Notes: generated by a model from the letters alone, not told the origin. A stretch of 42,123 bases of DNA from Protaetiibacter mangrovi (GCF_024752305.1 NZ_JANTHX010000002.1:1-42123); one strand, 5' to 3'. Numbered from the stretch's first letter, positions 1-8,675 are shown. Made by a program: numbers and translations.

Positions 1-42
1 TTCGCCTACCTCAGCCGTTCACAACGTGTCGAGGAACTACAC

Positions 43-1038
43 CTAGACCGGGACTCGGTCGACGACCTCGGCGGGGGAGAGGAACGACCCCGTGCGCTCG
101 ACCTCGTGCACCAGGGCGACGATCGCGGCGTTGACGGGCGCGAGCAGCGCGTGGTCGGCGGCCGCCCGCACCACGGCCCCGTTGAGGAAGTCGATCTCGG
201 TGAGCTGACCGCGACGGATGCTCTGCAGGGTCGAGCCGGGGTTCGGCACGGCGCCCATGCGTCGGGCCAACAGCCGCGGGAACTGCTCGCCGATGCCGAG
301 CGGGAGCACGGCCAGGAGGTTCAGCACCGATCCCGACACCCCCTGCACCTTCCCGAAGCGCACCCCCATCCGGCGTGCGAGCCGAACGGTCTCGCGCATG
401 CTCGCGGTCATCACCCGGCGGAGGCCGCGGTCGACGACCACCTCCTGCACGCTGAGCCCGGTGATCGCCGGGAGCGCGTTGACGTGGTTGATGAGCAGCT
501 TCGTCCACTGCGCCGCGGTGATGTCGTCGCTCACCTCGACGGGCATCGCCTCGCCGACGACGCCGGCGATCCGTTCGAGGAGCACCCGGTCGGCACCGGG
601 GCCCGCGCCGATGACGACGGGGTTCGGGCCGGTCACCGTCACGTGCCCGGGTTCGAGGTACGACGCCGCGAAGAGCGCGAGCGCTCCCAGCAGCGGCGCA
701 TCCGGGAGCTCGCGATGCGCGACCTCGAGCCCCCCGAGACCGTTCTGCACGACGAGGATCGGCACGCCCTCGAGGCGGGTGGCGTTGGCGGCGAGCGCCG
801 TCGCCGAGTCCTGCGCCTTGGTGGCCAGGATGGCGAGCTCGGGACGCTCCGTCAGCGTCGCGTGGGCGGTGATCGCGGCGCGGTGCTCGCCCCATCCGCC
901 GTCGAGCAGCAACCCGCCCGCGCGCAGGGCGTCGAGCTGCGCGCCGCGCGCGGTCACCTCGACCTCGTGTCCCTTCGCCGCGAGCAACCCCGCGAAGGTC
1001 CCACCGACCGCCCCAGCCCCGATCACGCCGATCCGCAT
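43..1038 (-). CDS. Ketopantoate reductase family oxidoreductase (ApbA/PanE-like)
   Basis: This 331-residue protein belongs to the ketopantoate reductase family, whose founding member reduces 2-dehydropantoate to pantoate with NADPH in pantothenate synthesis. The N-terminus carries the Rossmann dinucleotide-binding loop GVIGAGAVGGTFAG (residues 4-17). ATKAQD (around residue 72) and the TKLLINHVNALPAITG segment (about 190-205) match the ApbA hinge and substrate-lysine region, and RRGQLTEIDFLNG near residue 285 matches the C-terminal ApbA motif. The ATG start at 1038 sits directly before the nucleotide fold. No other pantothenate gene is adjacent. The family also contains relatives acting on other 2-oxo acids, so the substrate is uncertain while the fold assignment is firm. 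Confidence 0.88.
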   Translation of the reverse strand: MRIGVIGAGAVGGTFAGLLAAKGHEVEVTARGAQLDALRAGGLLLDGGWGEHRAAITAHATLTERPELAILATKAQDSATALAANATRLEGVPILVVQNGLGGLEVAHRELPDAPLLGALALFAASYLEPGHVTVTGPNPVVIGAGPGADRVLLERIAGVVGEAMPVEVSDDITAAQWTKLLINHVNALPAITGLSVQEVVVDRGLRRVMTASMRETVRLARRMGVRFGKVQGVSGSVLNLLAVLPLGIGEQFPRLLARRMGAVPNPGSTLQSIRRGQLTEIDFLNGAVVRAAADHALLAPVNAAIVALVHEVERTGSFLSPAEVVDRVPV

Positions 1039-1080
1039 GTCCCGAGCCTACGAGTTCGCGAAACGAGCGTCGGCGAGGGC

Positions 1081-1110
1081 TTGGTCCGTGTTTGTAAAGC
1101 TTGCTAACAT
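1081..1110 (+). promoter_or_regulatory. Candidate sigma70-type promoter of the LuxR-type regulator
   Basis: TTGGTC (1081-1086) and TAACAT (1105-1110) are separated by 18 bp, in a short AT-richer patch between the start of the oxidoreductase gene and the regulator. A transcript would begin near 1117. That places an in-frame TTG at 1101 upstream of the RNA start and favours the ATG at 1152 as the translation start. Seen by eye only. Confidence 0.45.
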
Positions 1111-1151
1111 ACCGCATTGCCTGCAACACCGACGACGTGAGCGGAGCGTGG

Positions 1152-3173
1152 ATGGGGACGAGCGCGAGCAGACCGGCACGTCATCCGCTTGCCGCCCCGG
1201 ACAACTCCTCCGCCGTCGACGGTGCATCGCGCATCCTGCGTCGGCTCGATGCGCACGACTTCGCCCTCGCGCCGGCGGTCGCCGCACGGCTGGAGCGTGA
1301 GCTCGCGGGTGACGACGACGCGATCATGCAGATGATCGCGTGGATGACACCCGGCCAGCGACGCGGCGGGGAACCGCTGCCCGACCCGCTGCCGCTCCTC
1401 GATCAGATCGAGCGCTCCGTGGGGGATCCGGCGCTCGAGGACTGGGAGTACGAGACCCTCCTCGCGGCGGCGGTCTGCGTCGACGATCGCACGGAGGTGC
1501 TCCTCGCCCTCGCCGGTCGGCCCATGGGCGACCTGGTCGAGGGGGGAGTCAGCCGGCACCTCCAGCTCGTCGCCGGGCACTTCGCGTTCGCCGACCGGCG
1601 GATGCGCGTGTGGGTGCACGAGAGCGCCTCGCTCGCCGCGCGCACAGCGGTCCATGCGTCGTTGCGGGCCCTCTACGAGCGTCGTGGCGACGCCGGTCGC
1701 GCCGTATGGCATCGTGCGCTGTGCACGCTCGAAGGCGACTCCGAGCTCGTCGCGCCTCTTCTCGCGCTCGCCCGCGAGACGCTCACGGCGGGTGACGCGG
1801 AGCGGGCGCTCGCGATCGCACGGGAGGCGACGAGCCACGCGGCCGACGGCGCGTTGCGGGATCGAGCCCGACTGCTCACGGCGCTCGCTGCTCTCGCCGG
1901 AGGCTACGTCGACGACGCGCGCGGGTGGCTCGCGGCAGTCGGGGGATCGAGTCGATCGGCGGCAGGTGACACCCTCGGCGCCTATCTCGCGACCACCGGC
2001 GCACAGGTCGCTGTCGCCCCCGAGGACGAGCTCGACCGGTGGGCGGCGCTCGGTCCGGGAGATCACGACGCGAACGTTGACGTCGAGACGGCGGCCCGTC
2101 AGGTGGCGTCCGCAGTCGCGCTGGCGTTGGACGGCGACTACGCGGAGGCGCTTCGCCTGGTCGCGACCAGCCCGGCCCCGCCGTCGTCGATCGCCGGCGA
2201 TCCGGCGGGCGGGCTGGAGTGCTCACCGCTGGGTCGCGCCTATCGCGCCGTGGTCGCGAGCCTCGTGCGGTTCTGGAGCGGCGACGTGAGCGGCGCGCAC
2301 CGCGAGCTCCTGGACTCGGCGTTCGAGCTGCCCGTCGCGATCCCCTTCGGCGGTCTCGCGGTCGCCCTGGCGCGCCGACTCGAGATCGCGATCGCCGGGG
2401 AGCCGGATCTGCTCTCCCGCGTGCTCGCACGGGCGCGTTCGCAGCCCGCGGGCGTGGTCCCGTTGGGTGACCAGGCGACGGTCGACTTCCTGGCCGATCG
2501 GCCGGACGACGCGGTCGTGAAGGCACGCCTGGATGCCGAGCTCGGCTGTGTCGCGGACGCGCTCTGGGTGCCCGGGGCCGTCGAGCTCGCGGCCTCCCGC
2601 GGGAACGGCCCGGGGGGCGCGGATCGAACCGGTCGTCGGGCGCACCGTCCGCCCGACGCCGTTCTCGCCGCGGACATCCGGGCGGGGGCACGCGCTGCAG
2701 AACGTCCGGAACTGATCGCGGTGACCGAGAGCGCCCGCGAGCTCGAATCGCCGTTCGAGCGCGGACGGGCGGAGGCGGTCATCGGGAGGCGCTGGGCTGA
2801 GCTCGGCGATCCCGTGACCGCTCGCGGGCACCTGCTCGTCGCAGAGCGATTGCTGGAGGAGGCCGGGGCTCTGGCCTGGCGCGATGCGGTCAGGCGGGCG
2901 CTCGTACGGTCGGGCTCGGTGCCGCCCCGCCCGGCTCCGCCCAGGAGCAGCGCGGATCCCGCGCGGGCCACCTGGCGCGAGTTGCTCACCGACCGCGAGC
3001 TCGAGGTGGCGCTGCTCGTCGCCGACGGCGCGAGCAATCGCGAGATCGCCGATCTGCTCTTCGTCTCGGTGCGAACCGTCGAGGTCCACGTGGGGCGCGT
3101 GCTCGCGAAGCTCACGCTGCGATCCCGCGTCGAGTTGGCGGCGCTCGTGCACCGCGTCGGCCTCAGCGCCTGA
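1152..3173 (+). CDS. LuxR-family transcriptional regulator, large, C-terminal HTH
   Basis: The 673-residue protein ends in a typical LuxR/GerE helix-turn-helix (last 60 residues). It reads LTDRELEVALLVADGASNRE, followed by IADLLFVSVRTVEVHVGRVL and the terminal AKLTLRSRVELAALV. The long N-terminal part is alanine- and arginine-rich and helical, of the kind seen in LAL/MalT-like regulators with TPR-like repeats, but I find no Walker A motif, so it is not a typical LAL ATPase. A Pro/Gly/Arg-rich stretch around residues 480-515 (about 2590-2695) looks unlike the surrounding helices. The ATG at 1152 is preferred over TTG at 1101 because of the upstream promoter-like sequence. It lies directly before the chitinase gene in the same direction, so control of chitin use is plausible but unproven. 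Confidence 0.82.
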   Translation: MGTSASRPARHPLAAPDNSSAVDGASRILRRLDAHDFALAPAVAARLERELAGDDDAIMQMIAWMTPGQRRGGEPLPDPLPLLDQIERSVGDPALEDWEYETLLAAAVCVDDRTEVLLALAGRPMGDLVEGGVSRHLQLVAGHFAFADRRMRVWVHESASLAARTAVHASLRALYERRGDAGRAVWHRALCTLEGDSELVAPLLALARETLTAGDAERALAIAREATSHAADGALRDRARLLTALAALAGGYVDDARGWLAAVGGSSRSAAGDTLGAYLATTGAQVAVAPEDELDRWAALGPGDHDANVDVETAARQVASAVALALDGDYAEALRLVATSPAPPSSIAGDPAGGLECSPLGRAYRAVVASLVRFWSGDVSGAHRELLDSAFELPVAIPFGGLAVALARRLEIAIAGEPDLLSRVLARARSQPAGVVPLGDQATVDFLADRPDDAVVKARLDAELGCVADALWVPGAVELAASRGNGPGGADRTGRRAHRPPDAVLAADIRAGARAAERPELIAVTESARELESPFERGRAEAVIGRRWAELGDPVTARGHLLVAERLLEEAGALAWRDAVRRALVRSGSVPPRPAPPRSSADPARATWRELLTDRELEVALLVADGASNREIADLLFVSVRTVEVHVGRVLAKLTLRSRVELAALVHRVGLSA

Positions 3174-3187
3174 CAGGTGCGGGCGCC

Positions 3188-3216
3188 GGTACGTGGAAAC
3201 ACGTACCCCGGGGTAC
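3188..3216. promoter_or_regulatory. Overlapping inverted repeats upstream of the chitinase
   Basis: GGTACGTGgaaaCACGTACC (3188-3207) is a perfect 8-bp inverted repeat with a 4-base spacer. It overlaps the perfect 14-bp palindrome GTACCCCGGGGTAC (3203-3216). The pair starts 14 bp after the LuxR-type gene's stop codon and lies about 120 bp upstream of the chitinase start. It could be an operator for the chitinase, for instance for the adjacent regulator, or the first repeat could act as a hairpin terminator, although there is no T-tract. Confidence 0.45.
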
Positions 3217-3335
3217 ACCGCGGCCCGGGGATCGTGTGGATGCTGCGGATGCCGCATCGCTCGTCTCGCTCTAGCGTGGCGGCACCAGGCGCGCCGACGC
3301 CCTGTCGCCGCGCCGACCTGAAGACAAGGATCGAC

Positions 3336-5153
3336 ATGACGAGAACGAGATACCGCGCGCGCGGCATCATCGCCGCGCTCGCGACGGGTGCGATGGTGGC
3401 GACGCTCGCGGGGATGACAGCGGGTTCCGCCGTCGCGGCTCCGCAGGCGGCATCCGCGGCCCAGGACACCGCGGTCAACGGCTACCGCAACGTCGGGTAC
3501 TTCGCCCAATGGGGCGTCTACGGGCGCGGGTACAAGCTGAGCCAGCTCGAGCGCTCGGGCGGAGCCGCGGACCTGACCCACCTCAACTACGCATTCGGCA
3601 ACATCCACTATCAGAGCCTCGAGTGCTTCATCGCCAACAAGGCGCAGGGCACCGGGCCGAACGGCTCCGACGGTGCCGGTGACGCGTGGGCCGACTTCGG
3701 CATGGGCTACTCCGCCGCCGACTCGGTCTCGGGCGCGGCGGACACCTGGGATCAGCCGCTTGCGGGCTCCTTCAACCAGATCAAGCAGCTGAAGGCGAAG
3801 CACCCCGGCCTCAAGGCGCTCATCTCGCTCGGAGGCTGGACCTGGTCGAAGAACTTCTCGGCTGCGGCGAGGACCGACGCGTCCCGCAAGAAGCTCGTCT
3901 CGAGCTGCATCGACCTCTACATCAAGGGCAACCTGCCGGTCATCGACGGACGCGGCGGCACGGGTGCCGCAGCGGGTGTGTTCGACGGCATCGACATCGA
4001 CTGGGAGTGGCCGGGCTCGCTCAACGGGCTCGAGGGCAACATCGTCGACCAGGCGAACGACAGGAACAACTTCCGCCTGCTGCTGAAGGAGTTCCGCACC
4101 CAGCTGGACGCACTCGGGGCCCAGACCGGCAAGCACTACCTGCTGTCCGCGTTCCTGCCGGCGAACCCCGCCGACATCAGCGCGGGTGGATGGAACGACC
4201 CCGAGCTGTTCGACTACCTGGACTACGGCAACATCCAGGGCTACGACCTGCACGGCGCGTGGGACCCCTCCCGCACCGGCCACCAGGCGAACCTCTACGA
4301 CGACCCGGCGAACCCGCTGCCTGCCGACAAGCGCTTCAGCGTCGACAAGGCCGTGACGGCCTACCTCGGCGCGGGCATCGCTCCGGCGCAGCTCGGCATC
4401 GGCTTGGCCGCGTACGGCCGCGGCTGGACCGGGGTCGCCTCTTCGACGCCGTGGTCGAGCGCATCCGGTCCGGCCCCCGGTACCTACGAGGCGGGGATCG
4501 AGGACTACTACAAGCTCAAGTCGGTCGGCACCGGGTACTACAGCGCGGCCGTGGGAGCGGCGTGGCGCTACGACGGTTCCCGCTGGTGGAGCTACGACAA
4601 CGCGCAGACGACGGCGCAGAAGGCGCAGTACGTGATCGACAAGCGCCTCGGCGGGACCATGTGGTGGTCTCTCGACGGCGACCGGGACAACGAGCTCGTC
4701 TCGGTCGCGGCCGACAAGCTGCGCACCGGCGTGCCGGGCGACGGGACGGATCCGACCGACCCGACCGATCCCACCGATCCGACCGATCCGACCGACCCCA
4801 CCGACCCGACGGATCCGACCGATCCGGGCGAGTGCACCGCAGCCCCATGGAGCGCGAGTGCCGTGTACACGGGGGGTGCCACGGTGTCGTACGGCGGCTC
4901 GGAGTACAGCGCCAAGTGGTGGACCCAGGGTGAGACTCCCGGAAGCGCGCAGGTCTGGGCGCTCGTCGCCGCCTGCGACGGCGACGGAACCGACCCGGGC
5001 GGTCCGGGCGATGGCGCCGCCGCGTGGAGCGCGGGCGCGGTCTACGTCGCCGGCGACCTGGTGACCTACCAGGGCTCGACCTACAAGGCCAAGTGGTGGA
5101 CGCAGGGCGACACGCCCGGCGCATCCGAGTGGGGACCCTGGGCAGAGCAGTAG
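3336..5153 (+). CDS. Secreted GH18 chitinase with two C-terminal chitin-binding modules
   Basis: This 605-residue enzyme should hydrolyse chitin outside the cell. Residues 1-34 form a Sec signal peptide (basic start, hydrophobic core, SAVA before AP). The GH18 barrel begins at about residue 50 (YRNVGYFAQWGVYGRGY). The family motif FDGIDIDWEW begins at residue 216, placing the catalytic acid at Glu224. ISLGGWTWSKNF and GTMWWSLDGDRD are further GH18 landmarks. A (Asp-Pro-Thr)8 linker is followed by two CBM5/12-type modules, each with the pattern W-A--Y---V-Y-G--Y-AKWWTQGxTPG. The ATG at 3336 has AAGGA six bases upstream; an upstream in-frame ATG near 3177 would add a charged tail before the signal peptide and is not favoured. 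Transcription ends at a strong hairpin just downstream. Confidence 0.95.
   Translation: MTRTRYRARGIIAALATGAMVATLAGMTAGSAVAAPQAASAAQDTAVNGYRNVGYFAQWGVYGRGYKLSQLERSGGAADLTHLNYAFGNIHYQSLECFIANKAQGTGPNGSDGAGDAWADFGMGYSAADSVSGAADTWDQPLAGSFNQIKQLKAKHPGLKALISLGGWTWSKNFSAAARTDASRKKLVSSCIDLYIKGNLPVIDGRGGTGAAAGVFDGIDIDWEWPGSLNGLEGNIVDQANDRNNFRLLLKEFRTQLDALGAQTGKHYLLSAFLPANPADISAGGWNDPELFDYLDYGNIQGYDLHGAWDPSRTGHQANLYDDPANPLPADKRFSVDKAVTAYLGAGIAPAQLGIGLAAYGRGWTGVASSTPWSSASGPAPGTYEAGIEDYYKLKSVGTGYYSAAVGAAWRYDGSRWWSYDNAQTTAQKAQYVIDKRLGGTMWWSLDGDRDNELVSVAADKLRTGVPGDGTDPTDPTDPTDPTDPTDPTDPTDPTDPGECTAAPWSASAVYTGGATVSYGGSEYSAKWWTQGETPGSAQVWALVAACDGDGTDPGGPGDGAAAWSAGAVYVAGDLVTYQGSTYKAKWWTQGDTPGASEWGPWAEQ
4749..4826 (+). 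repeat. Tandem 9-bp repeat encoding the (Asp-Pro-Thr)8 linker
   Basis: Eight consecutive Asp-Pro-Thr codon triplets plus a final Asp-Pro. Codon choice alternates (GAC/GAT, CCG/CCC), so the DNA repeat is imperfect while the peptide repeat is exact. It joins the catalytic domain to the binding modules, as Pro/Thr linkers of secreted glycosidases usually do. Confidence 0.9.
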
Positions 5154-5167
5154 CCCGGTCGACAACG

Positions 5168-5196
5168 CGCGGGCGCCCGGATTCCGGGCGCCCGCG
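5168..5196. terminator. Bidirectional hairpin terminator between chitinase and exporter
   Basis: A perfect 13-bp stem (5168-5180 with 5184-5196) closes a 3-base ATT loop. It lies 15 bp after the chitinase stop and 14 bp after the end of the convergent exporter gene, so it can serve both. There is no long T-tract, which is common for terminators in high-GC actinobacteria. Confidence 0.8.
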
Positions 5197-5209
5197 CTGC
5201 CGTCACCGG

Positions 5210-6691
5210 CTACCGCACCTCGAGCGCGGGCTCCCGCGCGGGCGCGGGCTCCGCCGCGGCGGTTCCCGCGTCGTCCGGGCGGATGCGACGGAGTCGCCCG
5301 GACGGCAGGAAGAGGGCTGCGACGGCGGTCGCGGCGACGACCCCCGCACCCGTCAGCACCGCGGGGATCGCGGCGTCGACGTACCCGGTCGGGCTCAGCT
5401 CGCCGCCGGCGCCCGTGAACACGGCCGTCAGCACGGCGATGCCGAGGGCGATGCCGACCTCGCGGATCGTCGAGTTGGTGCCGGACGCCTTCGCGGTGTC
5501 GGTCGGGACGATGTTCGCGAGCACCGCGGTGGACGACGGCGCGAACACGAGTCCCATGCCGACACCGGCCATGACGAACGGTCCGACGAGCAGGGCGTAC
5601 GAGACGTCCGCCGACATCTCGAGGGCGATCCAGGCGAGCGCCGCCGACTGCAGCACGAGGCCCGCCACGATGAGCTGCCGGGTGCCGATCCGCGAGGAGA
5701 AGGCGCCGGCGAGCGGGGCGACGACCATCGGGGCCATGGTCCAGGGCATCGTCAGCACGCCCGCCTCGAGGGGCGAGTACCCCTGCACGATCTGCAGGAA
5801 CTGGATCAGGATGAAGACCGATCCGAACATCCCGAAGCTGAAGCCGAGACCCACGACGTTCGCGAGCGAGAACGAGCGGTCGCGGAACAGGCGCAGCGGC
5901 AGCAGGGGGGCGCTCGCCCGCAGCTGCCAGAGCACGAAGAGCACGAGCAGAAGGCCGCCTCCGACGAGTCCGGTCAGCACCTCGGCGCTGTCCCAGCCCG
6001 CGTCGTTGCCGCGCACGATGCCCCACACGAGGCCGAGCACGCCGAGCCCGGCCAGCACGACGCCGAGGATGTCGGCGCGCAGCCGCTCCCCGAACGGGTT
6101 CGGCAGCAGCGCCAGCACGACGGGGATGGCGATCACGCCGATCGGCACGTTGAGCCAGAAGATCGCGTTCCAGTTCCAGCCCTCGACGACGGCGCCGCCG
6201 ACGAGCGGCCCGAGCGCGACGGCGAGACCCGCGATCCCTCCCCAGATGCCGATCGCGAGGGGGCGACGGCGTTCCGGTACGGCGCCCGCGAGCAGCGAGA
6301 GCGAGAGCGGCATGATGCCGGCGCCGCCGAGCCCCTGCACGGCGCGCGCGATGATGAGCTGCGTCGGGTCGGTCGCGATCGCGGCCGCCGCGGAGGAGAG
6401 GGTGAAGAGGGCGATGCCGACCGCGAAGACGGTGCGGCGCCCGAAGCGATCGCCGAGCGCGACCGCCATCAGGATGAAGCTCGCGAACGCCAGGGTGTAG
6501 GCGTTCATGAACCACTGCAGCTCCTCGATGCTGGCGTCGAGGTCGAGGCGGATGGCGGGGAGGGCGTTGGTCATGACGAGGTTGTCGAGGGTCGCCATGA
6601 ACATCGGCAGGCCGGTGGCGAGCACGACGAGCCCGAACGGGACGCGCCGTGCCGGGCGGGTCGGCGCCTGGGGGGCGGGGGAGGTGGACAT
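5210..6691 (-). CDS. DHA2-type MFS drug exporter (EmrB/QacA-like)
   Basis: This 493-residue integral membrane protein has the length and about 14 hydrophobic segments expected of DHA2 proton-driven multidrug exporters. Characteristic segments are MFMATLDNLVMTNALPAIR in helix 1 (the DHA2 LDxTIVNVALP-like region), GDRFGRRTVF (MFS motif A, around residue 83) and ARAVQGLGGAGIMPLSLS (motif B region). The start has GGAG about eight bases upstream. It is transcribed away from a TetR-type gene across an 82-bp gap containing two operator-like repeats. That is the classical layout of a repressor-controlled efflux pump. The substrate cannot be read from the sequence. Confidence 0.92.
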   Translation of the reverse strand: MSTSPAPQAPTRPARRVPFGLVVLATGLPMFMATLDNLVMTNALPAIRLDLDASIEELQWFMNAYTLAFASFILMAVALGDRFGRRTVFAVGIALFTLSSAAAAIATDPTQLIIARAVQGLGGAGIMPLSLSLLAGAVPERRRPLAIGIWGGIAGLAVALGPLVGGAVVEGWNWNAIFWLNVPIGVIAIPVVLALLPNPFGERLRADILGVVLAGLGVLGLVWGIVRGNDAGWDSAEVLTGLVGGGLLLVLFVLWQLRASAPLLPLRLFRDRSFSLANVVGLGFSFGMFGSVFILIQFLQIVQGYSPLEAGVLTMPWTMAPMVVAPLAGAFSSRIGTRQLIVAGLVLQSAALAWIALEMSADVSYALLVGPFVMAGVGMGLVFAPSSTAVLANIVPTDTAKASGTNSTIREVGIALGIAVLTAVFTGAGGELSPTGYVDAAIPAVLTGAGVVAATAVAALFLPSGRLRRIRPDDAGTAAAEPAPAREPALEVR

Positions 6692-6727
6692 GATGGCTCC
6701 GTGCGGTCGAGGCGGATGCGGTTGGTG

Positions 6728-6773
6728 GTAATCGAATGATTACAAATGGCGAGAGTAGTAATCGGTTGATAAC
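6728..6773. promoter_or_regulatory. Two TetR-type operator sites between exporter and repressor
   Basis: GTAATCgaatGATTAC (6728-6743) is a perfect 6-bp inverted repeat with a 4-base spacer. GTAATCggttGATAAC (6758-6773) is the same site with one changed half-site base. Their centres are 30 bp apart, close to three helical turns. The second ends on the base before the TetR ATG, so binding would block both divergent genes. Confidence 0.75.
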
Positions 6774-7409
6774 ATGTCAAGCATGACCACGACGGCTCCC
6801 GACACCGGCACGCGCATGCGCTCCGAGGACCGCCGCGTCCTCGTGCTCGAGGCGGCCACCCGGGTGTTCGGCGAGCGCGGCTACCACGGCGCGACCACCG
6901 ACGCGGTGGCCAAGGCGGCCGGGGTCAGTCAGCCCTATGTGGTGCGGATGTTCGGCAGCAAGGAGGCGATGTTCCTCGCCGTGCTCGAGCGCGCCGTCAG
7001 CCGCATGATGGCGAGCTTTCGCGCCGCGCTCGAGGAGAGCACGGCCGAGTCGGAGACGCCCGACGCCGAGACGCTGCATCGTTGCATCGCCCACAACTAC
7101 GTGGAGCTGCTGTCCGATCGCGGCCTGCTGCTCAGCCTCATGCAGGCCTTCATGCTCGGCGCCGATCCGGTGATCGGTCCGGAGGCGCGCGCCTGCATGC
7201 GCCGCGTCTACGAGTTCCTGCGGGACGACGCGGGCATGTCGCCGGCGGAGGCCCACGGCTTCCTGTCGACCGGCATGATGCTCAACACGCTCGTGGGGCT
7301 GCGGATGGCCGACGACTACGAGAAGGAGCCCGCGGTGCGCGAGCTGCTCGACGAGGTGTTCCCCACCAAGCTCCCCTTCCTGCTGTCGCTGCGGGACCGC
7401 CAGTCGTGA
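6774..7409 (+). CDS. TetR/AcrR-family transcriptional repressor
   Basis: The 211-residue protein has a TetR DNA-binding head at residues 17-63: VLEAATRVFGERGYHGATTD followed by AVAKAAGVSQPYVVRMFGSKEAMF. The helical C-terminal half is the usual ligand-binding part. The gene is divergent from the DHA2 exporter, and the intergenic sites fit autorepression and control of the exporter. There is no convincing ribosome-binding site before the ATG at 6774 or the alternative ATG at 6783, and the operator touches 6774, so the mRNA may be nearly leaderless. Its stop overlaps the truB start by 4 bp, so read-through into the truB-ribF genes is likely. Confidence 0.9.
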   Translation: MSSMTTTAPDTGTRMRSEDRRVLVLEAATRVFGERGYHGATTDAVAKAAGVSQPYVVRMFGSKEAMFLAVLERAVSRMMASFRAALEESTAESETPDAETLHRCIAHNYVELLSDRGLLLSLMQAFMLGADPVIGPEARACMRRVYEFLRDDAGMSPAEAHGFLSTGMMLNTLVGLRMADDYEKEPAVRELLDEVFPTKLPFLLSLRDRQS

Positions 7410-8305
7410 CGACCGGTCTCCTGCTCGTCGACAAGCCGCAGGGCGTCACGAGCCACGACGTGGTGGCGCGCGCCCGCCGCCTCCTCGGCACCCGCAAGGT
7501 CGGGCACGCCGGCACCCTCGACCCGATGGCGACCGGGCTGCTGCTGCTGGGCGTCGGCAGCGCGACCCGGCTGCTCACCTACCTCGTCGGGCTCGACAAG
7601 GAGTACGCGGCCACCATCCGCCTCGGTGCGCGGACCGACACCGACGACGCCGAGGGCGAGGTCACGGCGACGGCCGACGCCTCGGGCGTCTCGGATGCGG
7701 ACATCGCCGCCGGTGTCGCGGCGCTGACCGGCCCGATCGAGCAGGTCCCGTCGACCTTCAGCGCGATCAAGGTCGACGGTCGTCGCGCCTACGACCGGGC
7801 CCGCGCGGGGGAGCAGGTCGAGCTCGCGTCGCGGCCCGTGACCATCCACGCCTTCGACGTGCACGCCATCCGTCGCGAGGGGCGGCTGCTCGACGTGGAC
7901 GCGCGCGTCGCGTGCAGCTCCGGCACCTATATCCGGGCGCTGGCCCGCGACCTGGGCGCCGGGCTCGGCGTCGGCGGCCACCTCACGGCGCTGAGACGCA
8001 CCCGGGTGGGGCCGTTCGACGTCGCGGATGCGCTCGAGCTCCCGGACCCGCGCGAGCATCCCGACGCGCCCGCGCCCGCCCTGCTGACGTCCGCCGAGGT
8101 CGCCGGCCGGCTCTTCCCGGTGGTCCGGCTCGACGCCGACGCGACCCGCGACGTCGCCCACGGCAAGCGCATCGAACTCGAGGCGCCCGACGCCGCCGTC
8201 GCCGCGGCGCTCACCCCCGATGGGCACCTCGCCGCGCTCGTCGAGCTGCGCGGGGGGCGCACCCGCGTGCTCCTCGGGCTCCCGACTGCGGAGGTGCTCC
8301 CGTGA
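7406..8305 (+). CDS. truB: tRNA pseudouridine(55) synthase TruB
   Basis: This 299-residue cytoplasmic enzyme isomerises U55 in the T-loop of tRNAs. The N-terminus has LLLVDKPQGVTSHDVV, and KVGHAGTLDPMATGLLLLG holds the TruB catalytic-loop motif GHAGTLDP with the nucleophilic aspartate. SGTYIRALARDLG is the second conserved motif, and a PUA-like tail follows. The GTG at 7406 overlaps the upstream TetR stop (GTGA) and places the first conserved residues at the expected distance from the N-terminus. In many actinobacteria truB follows rbfA; here a TetR gene precedes it instead. Confidence 0.96.
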   Translation: MTTGLLLVDKPQGVTSHDVVARARRLLGTRKVGHAGTLDPMATGLLLLGVGSATRLLTYLVGLDKEYAATIRLGARTDTDDAEGEVTATADASGVSDADIAAGVAALTGPIEQVPSTFSAIKVDGRRAYDRARAGEQVELASRPVTIHAFDVHAIRREGRLLDVDARVACSSGTYIRALARDLGAGLGVGGHLTALRRTRVGPFDVADALELPDPREHPDAPAPALLTSAEVAGRLFPVVRLDADATRDVAHGKRIELEAPDAAVAAALTPDGHLAALVELRGGRTRVLLGLPTAEVLP

Positions 8306-8670
8306 TCCTCGGCTTCACCGTCGCGCAGCTCGTGCTCGCCTGCCTCGTCGGACTGGTCTGCGTGATCGCGGGACTGGCGGGGCGCAAGCCCAACGACCTC
8401 ACCGTGCTCTCGGTGGCGCTCGTCGAGCTGCTGCTGCTGGCGCAGCTCGTGGTGGCGATCGTGGCGCCCGCCGTCGGCAACGCGCCGACCGGCAACCCGC
8501 TGGAGTTCTGGATGTACCTCGTCTCCGCGCTCCTCATCCCGCCCCTCGCCATCGTGTGGGCGCTCGTCGAGCGCACGCGCTGGTCGAACGTCGTGCTGGG
8601 GGCCGCGGCCTTCGCGGTGGCCGTGATGCTCTGGCGCATGGAACAGATCTGGACCGTGCAGCTGGCCTAG
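8302..8670 (+). CDS. Small membrane protein between truB and ribF
   Basis: The 122-residue protein has about four hydrophobic segments (roughly residues 3-22, 31-53, 66-86 and 94-110) and few polar stretches, so it is an integral membrane protein. The GTG start overlaps the truB stop by 4 bp, which indicates translational coupling. I recognise no enzymatic motif. Genes of this kind are found between truB and ribF in related actinobacteria (from memory), but I know of no assigned role. Confidence 0.8.
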   Translation: MILGFTVAQLVLACLVGLVCVIAGLAGRKPNDLTVLSVALVELLLLAQLVVAIVAPAVGNAPTGNPLEFWMYLVSALLIPPLAIVWALVERTRWSNVVLGAAAFAVAVMLWRMEQIWTVQLA

Positions 8671-8675
8671 TCTGG

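Noticed and set aside
1101-1151. TTG start at 1101 for the LuxR-type regulator
   Set aside because: It would lie at or upstream of the likely promoter -10 (TAACAT, 1105-1110). ATG 1152 is preferred.
4749-4826. Short tandem repeat considered as a CRISPR or regulatory array
   Set aside because: The repeat is in frame and encodes a regular Asp-Pro-Thr linker between chitinase domains.
2223-6515. A minus-strand open frame of 1430 codons running opposite the regulator and chitinase and through the exporter in another frame
   Set aside because: Its protein is Arg/Ala/Gly-rich without domains, and the plus-strand chitinase and the in-frame exporter have unmistakable motifs. Long shadow frames are expected at this GC content.
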